NCBI GenBank assembly: GCA_023105745.1
Contig: JALGQZ010000019.1
Span: forward strand, 5,456,001 to 5,520,000
Source: Austropuccinia psidii
Taxonomy: Eukaryota; Basidiomycota; Pucciniomycetes; Pucciniales; Sphaerophragmiaceae
Direction of reading: 5' to 3'
DNA: 64,000 bases
Positions within the stretch are counted from its first letter, which is position 1, and every line of letters begins with the position of its first letter. This document shows, one piece after another, positions 54,116 to 64,000 of this stretch. The notes beneath the pieces are model-generated. The model made no database searches. It saw only the letters and a list, made by a program, of their open reading frames with translations, and was not told the origin of the DNA. Made by a program: the position numbers and the translations under genes.

Positions 54116-56037
54116 TGTGAGCCTTGAGGTATATTTTACATACCCAAATAGGCCACAATTATCTTAAAAAGAAATTTTGAATTATGCAAAACTCATAAGT
54201 CATGCATATATCCAAAATTCATCATTTTTAATTTCAGAAAAGATGAATAACTTTTTATTGAGTAAGTAAATCCATGGATTTAAGACCAGATTTGGATTCT
54301 ACACACACATTCACCTAGGGTAGCTCCATAGAGTGAATAAGCTCAATTTAAGTATTTAAGGTGGTAAAATGGAAAATACTTCAATACCACATCATTAATA
54401 CCACATAAAAGATCTGTGAAAATTTTTGTTTTTCTTGATTTTTAGCCAAAATAATGGGAAAGTGAGAAATCCCATGTTACATATACACTAAGAATAGTGT
54501 TATGCATGTTTTTAGCACTTAATATTATGGTATTCTTACATAGACTTTTGGTACACCCATAGTGGATATCTCACTTTAAGCTTAAATTACTATTTTGACG
54601 TAAAAATTAAGCAAGGGGGACAAAAGACATCAAAGAGAGCCAGGGTACCCAACTTCTGAGGCCTCAGAGGCGTGGATAGCTCCAGAGCATGGATCCATGG
54701 CTCATCTTGGCCCAATTGGTAAACTAAAACTCTTTGGGAACTTGGTTACCAAGTTACACCTACTGTAATCATAAGAAAAATAGCAAATAACCTGCTATTT
54801 TGACGTGCAAAGGAGGTAATAAGCTACTTAGGCTCCTGTAACCACGTCAATTCTTGATGACTTTCCATGACTAGACCCTAAAAGAGTAATTAAACCCTTT
54901 TGGGATCCATATTCATTGATTTACCTCATAGCAACCAGCAAAATACTGCTATTTGGAATTCTACGTAGAAATGAGGTAAAAACTTCAAAAATCCATTAAA
55001 AATACAATTCTTAATGAATCTTCCTGAAACTTTCAGGACCAATGAAGAACTGTATTATCTATGGTACAACCAAAAAGAATCATGGTTTTACTAGTAAAAT
55101 TAAAAGTTTTACTTACAGTCCATTTTTGACCATTCTACGTGAAACACTGAATCTTCAAAAATTCACAGAAATTACAACCTGTGATGAAATTGGCAATAAC
55201 ATTGATAACTTTGAGAAATCAATGATTATTTTAGAATAAAAGAAGATTTACAGATGTTACTCCTTTTATTCTTAACCATATTGGGGTTGGTAGTCATGTA
55301 AAAGCATCAATTAAGTAATTATGATAAGCTTACGTGACAACAGATGATGCAATCATTAATCCAAAAGGGTTTATTGTTTTATCACTCACTGATTTTTCAG
55401 TTTGCTCCATGGCACGCCTCTGTGAGCTGTTGTTGACTTAAAAGAAGCCTATTCTTGCTGTTTTTTCCGTATCATCATCTTATCAATTTATTAAATCATT
55501 ATTACCAACAAGTAAGTATTAGTTAAAACTATTCTTAAGTGTTTTAAATCTTTCAGAATCATCCAGAAAGACGTGAAATCATAGAATCCAACTATATATT
55601 GTTGTAATACTGTTCTAAATCCTTTTGATCCCTTAAATCCACAATTCCACGTCAAATTTCTCTACTCTTATCTATCAATAAGTTCTTTGGAGTATTAGTG
55701 AGTCATTTATTCTTAATTCTTAAAGTTTTTCTCTAGTAATAGTTTTTTTCAAGAATTATCTTTATAATTATTCTTGCAAAAGATAATTATATATTAAAAT
55801 AATCTTATTATTTTAATAAAGAAGTTTTTATTATTAAATTCTTCTTGTAATTGATTCTAGTAGACAATTACTTGCTCACTGTTAAAATCACTAGTAGTGC
55901 TTAACACGTGAAAGAAATAATTTTTCAATTATTTAATTGTGGTTATAATAATACTTTATTATTATATTTCATAAGAACAGACATAGTACTGTTGATTAAT
56001 AGTAATATTATCATCAGTTTCATAGTCACATCTTACA
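54116..56037 (+). repeat. T1 3' LTR
   Basis: Same length as the 5' LTR (1922 bp); ends ATCTTACA before TSD GTTTT. Confidence 0.93.
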
Positions 56038-56254
56038 GTTTTCACCAATACAGGGTGAAGATTTTCATCTGGGGACCTCACAGCCTGATTCTGACGTGTA
56101 TGACGCGTAGAATGCTGTACAGTAACTGTATGGGACCCCAGTATTCACTGACATATGAGGTATTGGAGTAAAAACATGCTTCTTTGCATATTTGACACCT
56201 CATATTCATGATTATGGGATATTATCCCATGGTAAGGCTGTATATGACAGCAGG

Positions 56255-57153
56255 TTTTACCTTTGACTGTGCCTTGTACAAATTTATTGTCTGCTGACTT
56301 GGGAAGTTTGCCTTTGGAGGTTAAAAATGGGTTCATAATTGTAATCTTTCCTGTACAAGTGGTTAAGGTTGGTTTACCTTGTATTGAAGCAGAGTTTCGT
56401 GTTTTTCTACTCCTCTGAGTGGCTATTGGTGTCCACTTCTTGGCTGTAATTTGGCCTTCACTAAGCCTCTTCCCTTTTCCCTTTCTGCCCTCTGGTTCTG
56501 AGGGTGTCACTGGTATGTTGGCCTGTGACTGGGTCTCAAGTGGTATGAAGTTTTCTTCCACTGAATCAAACAGGAAAAAGAGCGCTTATGTCAGTTAAGA
56601 CTTCTTAAAAGGCTGGTTTTGCGTGTCTAAGAATGGCCTCTGGTCTTGTATATTATTACAATATGCCCTTTTATTATGAAAATGTAATTGAATTAACAAT
56701 TCCACGTCAAAAATACACCTTACTTATATGTGGTATACTGTTTGTATACCAATATCTCACAGAATACTTGTAATTAGCAAGCATAATCTGTGAAAAGGTA
56801 GTGTATTACAGGGTAATTGAGTTAACAGTGTGCCCAAACATGCCTCAACTGTTGGTTTATCAGTATGAGCTGTCTTAATTCACCTAAGAATTAAGGCTGT
56901 ATTAGTGGCTTAAAGTGTTTTTATATACAAAACCCACCCAAATACTAGTCTTGTGGTTATTAGCCACGTGACGGATACTCTATAATATATGAGTATTCAT
57001 TTTAAAAATCAAAAAAAAATATATATATAATATATATTTATAGAGAAAATAACACCTAAAAAAGGTAAAAAAGGTGTCAATAAATGATAAAAAAGAGAAA
57101 AACCTACTTGTAAGGTGCAAAAATAAGTAAAAAACACAGCCAGGCCCCCAAAA
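56255..57153 (-). repeat. Second copy of R leader and exon 1
   Basis: Near-duplicate of 34302-35192: exon 1 56560-56261, leader intron 56561-57107 (donor CTTACAA|GTAGGT) and the primer-site motif next to the LTR at 57154. It is joined on the left to a truncated LTR, so it belongs to a second R element of which the rest is deleted. Confidence 0.8.
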
Positions 57154-58059
57154 TGTCAGGGTGAGTCTATGATAAAGGTGTATATAAGCATTTACAAGCT
57201 TTAACTATGACTGTGACATGGTGAAAATAGTTTCAAAAGATGATAAGGTTGGTAATAAATGATTAAATTAAGATATTAAGGGCTTTACTATAGAGATATA
57301 GTGGTGGTGAGCGCTTTTGAAAGCCCTGGGTGCAGCTTTACCTGTTGGGTTACAATAATAAAGACTACAATACTTTTAATTTAAGAGTATACCTGATTAT
57401 TAACCAAGAGTAAAACTGTTGTTGACAGTTTACTACGTAGGTTATTCAAGAGCAGGATGAGGAGACAATTCTGGCTGTGCCAAGCCTCCTTTTTATCTTG
57501 AAATGGGGTGGAAAGGGTGCTAGACCTTTCCACGTAGAGGAAGTGAAGATTTTTTCACTTTCTAGTACTTCCTTGTGGTTTTCAAGCAGCCTGTATAGCC
57601 TGTATTGGGCTCAGATGTGGTTTTGAAACCACATCTGGGCGGTTTGCACCAATACAGGGTGAAAATCTTCATCTGGGGACCTCACAGCCTGATTCTGACG
57701 TGTATGACGCGTAGAATGCTGTACAGAAACTGTATGGGACCCCAGTATTGACTGACATATGAGGTATTGAAGTAAAAACATGCTTCTTTGTCCATTTGAC
57801 ACCTCATATTCATGATTATGGGATATTATCCCATGGTAAGGCTGTATATGACAGCAGGTGGGATTTTAACCTTAAAACAGCTATAGCTTTGTCAATTCTT
57901 GAGATATCAACCTCAAAATTGGTTCAGTGTGTATTTCTTTTGACACCTTTTGAGCTGATTTGGCTCAGCTCCATCTTTTGGTGGTATCTTGGCTATACCA
58001 TTGGTTTATGGTATCTTGGCTGTCATGCTTGTGCTCTGGTTTTGAGTCACAGGCTGACA
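57154..58059 (-). repeat. R2 outer 5' LTR with internal deletion
   Basis: Starts TGTCAGGGTGAGTC and ends GGCTGACA, but about 530 bp is missing at about 57931 (GTTCAGTGTGTA jumps to TTTCTTTTGACACC). Followed by the R2 right TSD CAAAA. Confidence 0.85.
57280..57326 (-). promoter_or_regulatory. Two-stem LTR structure, R2 outer LTR
   Basis: GGGCTTT / AAAGCCC outer, ACTATA / TATAGT inner around GAGA. Confidence 0.6.
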
Positions 58060-59854
58060 CAAAAGACCACAAATACAAAATTAACATATAAATATAAATA
58101 AAATAAATTTATTTATATTATTGAAATAAAAATCAAAATATAAATATAAAATTATATTCAAAATGAAAAATTTAATTACAATTTAAATATAAAGTTACAT
58201 TAAATTTTGGAATTATAAAATTACATTTATACTTGAAAAAATTAAGTAAAAATGAAATTTTAACAAAATTGTGAAACAACAAATAAATTTGGAAAAAAGT
58301 TAAATAAAAATTATTACAACTTTTTGTCCAATAAATAAACATATAAAAATTATTTCACCATTGGATTCCTCATAAAAAATCAGGTGGGGTCACCTCTGAG
58401 TGAAATTCTTGTAGCTCAACTCTAAATAAGCTTAAATTAAGTTTTTAGTATTTTCAATACAAAAGTTGAAAATCCTCAAAACTTTACTTTAATTCACACC
58501 ACATGTGGTGTTAACCATCAATTTTTGTGTTAAAATTGAGGTGTTGTGTTTAGTTTAGAAGCTATGAGGAATTGAAGTATTTTCAATTGAATTCAATTGA
58601 AATGTCAAAATGTGCGCGTGTATTACATAAGTGAACTTTGATTTACATATGAGGTGTCAATTATTACTGTACTGTACTGTACAATTGAATTGAATTACAT
58701 ATGTAAATTATAACTATAATACATGATGAGTAATTAGAGGAAAAATAAATTGGAAAGATTAAATTTGGGGGGGAAAAGGAACTCCACCTCTAAGGGGGAG
58801 CTAGACCCCCAAAATCCGTGCTTACAGGTGTGGGATGTCAAAATTCACGCAAAAGTTCATCACTTTTGGCCTGGAATTGAGTTAAAGGCTCTGTGGAATC
58901 AATTGATGATGAGGTTTTGATACCAACTGAGGTAGTTTTAGCTGTTGCCAAGAGCGTAAAACTACCCTTAAGATAAAACAATCATAGTAAAAACAGTTTT
59001 AACTGGTTTCTATGCCTCTGACACACATTCTGACGTGTTTTGAAGGCTCTAGCCTTCGTATTGCTATAGTAACGGCTGATTTAAGGGTCTAAAATGGCTA
59101 AAAATGGCTTAAACCAGCCCTTTGTGGTCTAAAACAGGGTTCAATGATTACATAATTGGCTTTTCTGTTTTCAGACTGTTTTTCACGACTGACGAGAGTA
59201 ACTTATAATTTTGGAGTAAGAAAATTGATGGCTATAAAAGAATGTCTTCTTTGCCCCACTTTTCTCTTCATGTTAGAATCTTTTCCTTTTATTAATTAGT
59301 TTAAACACTGTTAAACCAATCAATAAAAGATTACAACCACCTTTCTTAAATGATTTTAAACCTTTTAACAACGTAAAGCAATCATTATAATAATTGTTTG
59401 TAAATCTTATAATCCTTTTTACCCCTGAACCACCCCAAAAGTGAATTAAAGCATCTTTCATCACTGTGAACCTTGTCGCTTTGTTTCCAAATTCACTCTG
59501 GTCACTTTTGGGCGTGTTTTCTCTTTATATTCTTTTTGAAGACTTTTTTCTTTAATTAATTGCTTGCAGTTCTTTGATCAATTAATTCCAATTGAAATTG
59601 CTCTTGAAGAAATTTCTTTTGTAGCCTTAAATATCTCTTGTAGAGTATTTTTGGATACATTTTTATTGTTGGTAAAACAATAAATCTTTATAATATTATT
59701 GTTTTATACTAATAAAGTTATAAACAATAAAATTGGCGTGTTTTCTCCTAAAAAGAATATTTTTTACAATTTTTGATTGATTTTACCTTATACAAATTTT
59801 GAGGACAGGAAAAGTACTTGAATTTTAATCAAAGTTTCATATCCACACCTTACA
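58060..59854 (+). repeat. T LTR, right fragment
   Basis: Completes the T LTR begun at 9727; AT-rich, ends ATCCACACCTTACA. No gene. Confidence 0.85.
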
Positions 59855-61028
59855 TAACCCCATCGAGTGGGTATTCAAAATGAAGCTCTAAGCCAGGGCT
59901 ATTTAATGGTAGCAGCCAAACTGAGCTAGCACCAATATTACTGGAGTTATGGTCAATTTCAGGCCAAATAAGGGTGAACAAAACACTCACCTCTCATCTA
60001 ATGTCTACAGTGTTAGTGTGAGATACCCAAAGGGGGGTCTTTTTGGCAAGATCACAATAAGGGCAATCTGATGGTGTCATCCATTTTCCCATATCTCAAC
60101 TATAACAGAAGTTATTGGCCAAATAAGCTCAATACGGCTTTTGCCTTACACCACGCAAATGTACAAAAATCTTGTACATGGGATAATTTTGCCATATTTA
60201 ATGATACCCATATCAAATGAGGTACCATTGTGTAGAGCACATACAGGGCTACACACGGAACCAATTTTGAGGTTGATATATTGAGAGTTGACAAAGTTAT
60301 GGCTGTTTTAAGGTCAGATTCCCACCTGCTGTCATATACAGCCTTACCATGGAATAATATCCCATAATCATGAATATGAGGTGTCAAATGGACAAAGGAG
60401 CTTGTTTTTACTTCAATAACTCATATGTCAGTCAATACTGGGGTCCCATACAGCTTCTGTACAGCATTCTACGCGTCATACACGTCAGAATCAGGCTGTG
60501 AGATCCCCAGATGAAAATCTTCACCCTTTATTGGTGAAAACCTCCCAGATGTGGTTTCAAAACCACATCTGAGCCCAATACAGGCTATACAGGCTGTTTG
60601 CAAACCACAACCAGTCCTAGAGAGTGAAAAAATTTCATTTCCTCTACGTGGAAAGGTCTAGCACCCTTTCCAGCCCATTTCACGACAAAAAGGAGGCTTT
60701 TCACAGTCAGAATTGTTTCCTCATCCTGCTCTTGAATACCCTATGTAGTAAAATGTCCAAAACAGTTTTACTCTTGGGTAATACATCAGGTATAATTATA
60801 ATTTTAATTATTGTAGCTCTTATTATAGTAATCCAACTGGTAAGACTGCACCCTGGATTCTCAATAGCACTCACCCCCACTATTCTTCAATAGGAGAACC
60901 CTTTTATTATATTATAAAACCATCATCTTAAATTAAAATCGTTATTTTAAACCATTTTATACGTGTCACAGTCATAGTTTTAGTTGTAAATAGCCTAATT
61001 ACTGCTTCAACATAGACTCTATCTGACA
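59855..61028 (+). repeat. R3 5' LTR, right fragment
   Basis: Continues the R LTR begun at 9460 and ends TCTATCTGACA before the R3 leader. Confidence 0.87.
60855..60901 (+). promoter_or_regulatory. Two-stem LTR structure, R3 LTR
   Basis: GGATTCT / AGAACCC outer arms with one mismatch, ACTATT / AATAGG inner. A decayed example of the GGGTTCT type seen at 30326. Confidence 0.5.
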
Positions 61029-61629
61029 TTTTGGGGGCCTGGCTGTGTTTTAAACCTTTTTTGGAACCTTATAAGTGAGTTTTTTCCCTTATTTCTCACT
61101 TTCTGACATTTTTTTATTCTTTTTAGGCGTAAATGTTTCTTAAAAACATATATTATATATATTTTTTTCCTTTTTTTTGGTATATATACATCTTTATACC
61201 CATATTTTAAGAGTATCTGTCACATGGCTAATAACCACAAGACCCTTATTTTTGGCTTGTTTTACATACAAAAACACTTAAGCCATTAATACAGTCTTAT
61301 TTTTCAATTAAGATAAGACACCTCATACTGATGAACCAACAGTTGAGGCGTGGTTTGACATATTGTTAACTCAATTGCCCTGTTATACACCACTTTTGAA
61401 AGATTATACTTGCTAATTAAAAGTAGTCTGTGAGATATTGGGATACAAACAGTATACCAAATATCAGTAAGCTGTATTTCTGACTTGGAATTGTTGATTC
61501 AATTACACTGTCATTGTACAAGGGCATATTGTAGTAATATACAAGCCCAGAGGCCATCCTTAGACATGCAAGCAGCATTTTACGAAGTCTTAACCGCCAT
61601 TAAGCCATCTTTTTCCTGTTTTGGTTCAG
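61029..61629 (+). other. R3 primer-site motif, leader exon and leader intron
   Basis: TTTTGGGGGCCTGGC follows the LTR; the leader exon ends CTTATAA at 61074; the 555-bp intron begins GTGAGT and ends TTTTGGTTCAG at 61629. No gene inside. Confidence 0.7.
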
Positions 61630-62596
61630 TGTAAGATAACTTCATAACACTTGACAACCAGTCACAGGCCCACACACCAGTGACACCCTCAGAACCAGAG
61701 GGAAGCAAAGGCAAAGGAAAGAGGCACAGTGAAGGCCTGATAACAGCAAAGAAGTGGAAACCCATTGCCACACAGAAGAGTAGAAAACCACAAAATTCTG
61801 CTTCAATACAAGGTAAACCAACGTTGATAACTTGTAAAGGGAAAATTCCTATAATTACCCCAGTTGTAACCTCTAAAGGTAAATTGCCCAAATCAGCAGA
61901 CAACAGATTTGTACAAGGCACAGGCAAAGGTAAAGACCATAAGAACATAAAGTTTTTGACTGCTTGCAAACACTAACATGTAACATGTACACCTCAGAGA
62001 TCTTGGCTTCCAAAGCAACCAACCAGAGGAAAGAGAAGGTTTGTCCAGAACCAGAAGACCTGAAGGAGGACACCTTGGATACAGTAATGGATGGCAAATC
62101 AATGAGGGAGATAATATCAACCCTGCCATTCACACTGCAATTCAACAGGAACCTCAAACCAGAGGACTGGAAGGATATGGATCAAGTTCTTCAGCTCCAC
62201 CAACTCCTCAAAGACTTATTTCAAAGGAGCATGGACAACAAGAGCTTCAACCTGGAAAGTCACTGGGCAGAACTTGGAGCAAGTTGCCAGAAGATCTGTC
62301 TCAAAGAGATAGACTTCAAAGGCCTGATGGTAATCACCAAAGGTTGGAATCCTACCAGGCAGTTCAGACTCCTGGAGGCAAGGGCACAGAGGATAAGGGA
62401 GAACCAAGCCACTATCCAAGCCATAGAAGAACAGTTAACCCAGACAGGGCCTACTCAGATTCCTTCAGGCTCACAAGGAGCAGGCCAAATAAGCTCTACA
62501 GTGGCTTCACACCATTCAGAAACCAGCAGATCAGTGGCCAAGAGTCACCATTCTTCACAATTCCAGGAAGTTTCCAGGAGAAGACAAGGAAAATAG
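61630..62596 (+). pseudogene. R3 overlapping-frame protein, inactivated
   Basis: Exon 1 61630-61929, 68-bp intron 61930-61997 (GTAAAG..CCTCAG), exon 2 61998-62596. After the spliced ATG the next codon is TAA, where R1 and R2 have GAA, so translation from that start would stop at once. From 61680 the frame has the family motifs (PSEPEG, KGKLPKSADN), and exon 2 keeps the helical motifs QVLQLHQLLKDLF and KICLKEI. It lacks the last part of the R1 protein. Confidence 0.65.
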
Positions 62597-64000
62597 GGCA
62601 GGAACAAAACCTCCTTCAACCAGAGGAGGAAAAAGTCAGACCCTATGACTCAGAAGCTGTTGGATTTGGTAAAAGAAGTGCACAAGAACCAGAATTAGTT
62701 GTAAACCACTCTAGAATTAGTAGTCCTAGAAATAAAAACATTACCCCCACTCAGGCTGAACATAACATCGTCACATTTGAGAGTAACATCAACAGTGATA
62801 AACTGTGGTTACAAATGTCCCAATATGCTGAGCAATCTGCAAAGAAGTTTACAGAACTTTAATCCAGCCATGAGAGGATGAAAAAATTACAAGCCTCCAT
62901 GGAAGAAACGGTTAAAAATCTTCAAGAAGGACATGCTCAATAGAGGAAAGCCTCTGAAGAAACTAACAAAAGACTGAATCTAGTCTTTCAAGACCAACAC
63001 CACATTAGAAGAGACAGGGATTTTCTGGACCAAGACATAAACAAATTGTTTAATGTCTACCATAGCTTGAAGCCCCAACCACAAGGCCAAGTTATGGAGA
63101 ATCCATATCAACCAGAGGACATCTAACCAGATGCCATGTTGATGAAGAAGGCAAGATCTCCATTGCAATACCAGGATGGAGATGGAATGTCTTATTCACA
63201 GAAGGAAGCCTTGAAACAGCTTCCTGAGGCCTCAAGCTGGCCCAAACTCACTGGATCAGGAGAATATAATCATATGGAACTCATAGTTTATGCTGATGGA
63301 CTCTTCATTGATGTACTAAGCACACCAGACTACTGGATTACTGCTAGATTGAATACTGCATTAAAAGGTCATGCTAGTATATGGTACCCAGAAATGAAAG
63401 AAATTCATGGCAGAAGAAACTGGCGATGGTGGAAGAGTCAAATTATCCAAAAGTACAGTAATGGAACTTGGATATGGCAGAAGATCATGTCATTTCAAAA
63501 TTACAAATACTCTGTGGACAAGGATCCATATGAGTGGTGTCTTAGACAGTCAAAGAGACTTAAAGCCATTGATCCTCAGATGAAGATTCAAATGAGGAAT
63601 CACAAACTCCTGACAAAACTGCCAGGAGAACTAGAGCATGCAGTAAAATGCAGATGCAACCAAAATTGCATTCTAGATGACATTGCCAACACCTTACAAG
63701 ACATAAGCAAAAGGAATAATATAGGGAAATTCACCCCATATAAGAGGAGTGGTTTCAAAGAGAAACAACCTTTCAGGGTAGAGTTTAAAGACAAACCCAA
63801 AGAAACAGTGGCAGAAGTGGCAAAGAAGAGACATCCTTGTCACAATTGTGGTTCAACAGACCACTATGCAAACAACTACCCAAAGGAAAAGAAAAAAGTC
63901 TATGCCATTGAGCAAGTCCCAGAGGAGGAATCCCCAAGAGAGGATTCTGAATCAGACTCTATGGGTGATGCCATCAGAGAACAATCTGATGATGACCAAG
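61998..64000 (+). pseudogene. R3 gag region of polyprotein, broken, runs off window
   Basis: The frame LRDLGFQ.. from 61998 is colinear with R1. It is broken by TAA at 62860, TAG at 62941 and TAA at 63124, then open to the window end. The coiled-coil and capsid-like regions are recognisable (SGEYNHMEL region about 63255-63700). The zinc knuckle (about 63838-63880) has Tyr in place of its last Cys. No in-frame ATG is seen in the small intron, unlike R1 and R2. Protease and RT lie beyond the window. Confidence 0.92.

Larger units (their letters stand above)
35663..56037 (+). mobile_element. T1: full-length T-family element, interrupted by R1
   Basis: Two 1922-bp LTRs (35663-37584 and 54116-56037) flank a gag-pol on the + strand; TSD GTTTT. 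The LTRs differ at about forty positions by eye (near 2%), so it is older than R1, which sits inside it. Lesions: TGA at 40450, R1 insertion at 41788, one-base loss at about 52048, and TGA at 53352. Confidence 0.94.
35193..56254 (-). repeat. R2-associated R LTR, split by T1 and truncated
   Basis: 35193-35662 plus 56043-56254 are one R LTR in - orientation, interrupted by T1 with TSD GTTTT (35658-35662 and 56038-56042). It is truncated at about 56254, where it jumps directly into R internal leader sequence. Confidence 0.85.
9761..58059 (-). mobile_element. R2: - strand R-family element, heavily interrupted
   Basis: R2 starts TGTCAGGGTGAGTC at 9761 and ends GGCTGACA at 58059, flanked on both sides by CAAAA. 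Its coding parts in - strand order are 34601-31642, 30198-27952 and 17212-16266. It is interrupted by a solo T LTR, Chromo-2, a solo R LTR and T1, and it contains rearranged stretches (13028-16196 and 56255-57153). It has many frame lesions and is dead. Confidence 0.8.
9727..59854 (+). mobile_element. Solo T-family LTR (+), split by R2
   Basis: The left end is TGTGAGCCTTAGAGG at 9727 and the right end is CACACCTTACA at 59854. Flanks are TAACG (9722-9726) and TAACC (59855-59859), a TSD with one mismatch. The pieces 9727-9760 and 58060-59854 sum to about 1.82 kb, the size of the intact solo T LTR at 10710-12547. Confidence 0.85.
9460..61028 (+). mobile_element. R3 5' LTR, split by a 50-kb nested insertion
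   Basis: The left piece is 9460-9726 (starting TGTCAGCCTGTGACTC, preceded by AAGAC) and the right piece is 59855-61028 (ending CTATCTGACA). The left piece stops at GAGGCTTAACG and the right piece resumes at TAACCCCATC, the same point of the LTR. Their summed length, about 1436 bp without the duplicated site, equals a full R LTR (1438-1440 bp in solo copies). The right piece is followed by the putative primer-binding site and R3 coding sequence. Confidence 0.85.

Noticed and set aside
1..64000. Ordinary host protein genes, tRNA or rRNA genes
   Set aside because: All long frames were assigned to elements; I found no tRNA-like cloverleaf or rRNA sequence by reading, although a covariance search was not possible.

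Overview
The window is a retrotransposon graveyard from a large, AT-rich fungal genome; I see no ordinary host gene, tRNA, rRNA or CRISPR array. Everything recognisable is Ty3/gypsy. The chromovirus gag and pol, and an antisense gene in one copy's 3' region, resemble proteins I remember as abundant in rust fungi, most likely Austropuccinia psidii (myrtle rust). That is recognition from memory, not a search. Four families are present. 'Chromo' has TGTCACAG..TGTGACA LTRs of about 0.75 kb and a classical C-terminal chromodomain. 'R' has TGTCAG..CTGACA LTRs of 1.44-1.50 kb and a 1953-aa polyprotein. 'T' has TGTGAG..TTACA LTRs of 1.82-1.92 kb. 'K' is a decayed relic.

The layout is an onion of nested insertions, most fixed by 5-bp target-site duplications (TSDs). 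A decayed chromovirus pol (7179-9459) is the base. Chromo-1 (1-7178) sits at its left edge. R3, a + strand R element, enters it at 9460, and the R3 5' LTR is split into 9460-9726 and 59855-61028. That split holds a solo T LTR (9727..59854, TSD TAACS), which itself contains R2, a - strand R element (9761..58059, TSD CAAAA). R2 was hit by a solo T LTR (10710-12547, ATCAG), by Chromo-2 (17213-27946, GCAGT/GGAGT), by a solo R LTR (30199-31636, CTTCT) and by T1, a full-length + strand T element (35663-56037, GTTTT). Chromo-2 carries a solo R LTR in gag (19460-20899, CTTAC). T1 carries R1, a full-length - strand R element (41788-51874, AAAGA). R3 runs off the right end of the window. The stretch 13028-16196 and the stretch 56255-58059 add rearranged and duplicated pieces.

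R1 is the youngest copy: its two 1499-bp LTRs differ at one base that I could find, and its polyprotein is open. T1 LTRs differ at about forty positions and Chromo-2 LTRs at about six plus a 19-bp duplication, in keeping with the nesting order.

The most interesting biology is in the R family. After the putative primer-binding site comes a short leader exon, an intron of about 0.55-0.74 kb, a coding exon of about 0.3 kb that starts with TG and has no ATG, a 68-80 bp intron, and then a region open in two frames. Joining the leader exon (ending in A) to the coding exon (starting TG) makes an ATG. Splicing the second intron fuses that exon to an overlapping-frame protein. Retaining it leaves the polyprotein ATG, which lies inside this intron in R1 and R2. 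R LTRs also carry a two-stem structure whose arms change sequence between copies while staying complementary. In the chromovirus, a GGGAAAA slippery site with a downstream stem links gag and pol, and Chromo-1 carries an intron-containing antisense gene with a near-complete Zn2Cys6-like cysteine pattern.
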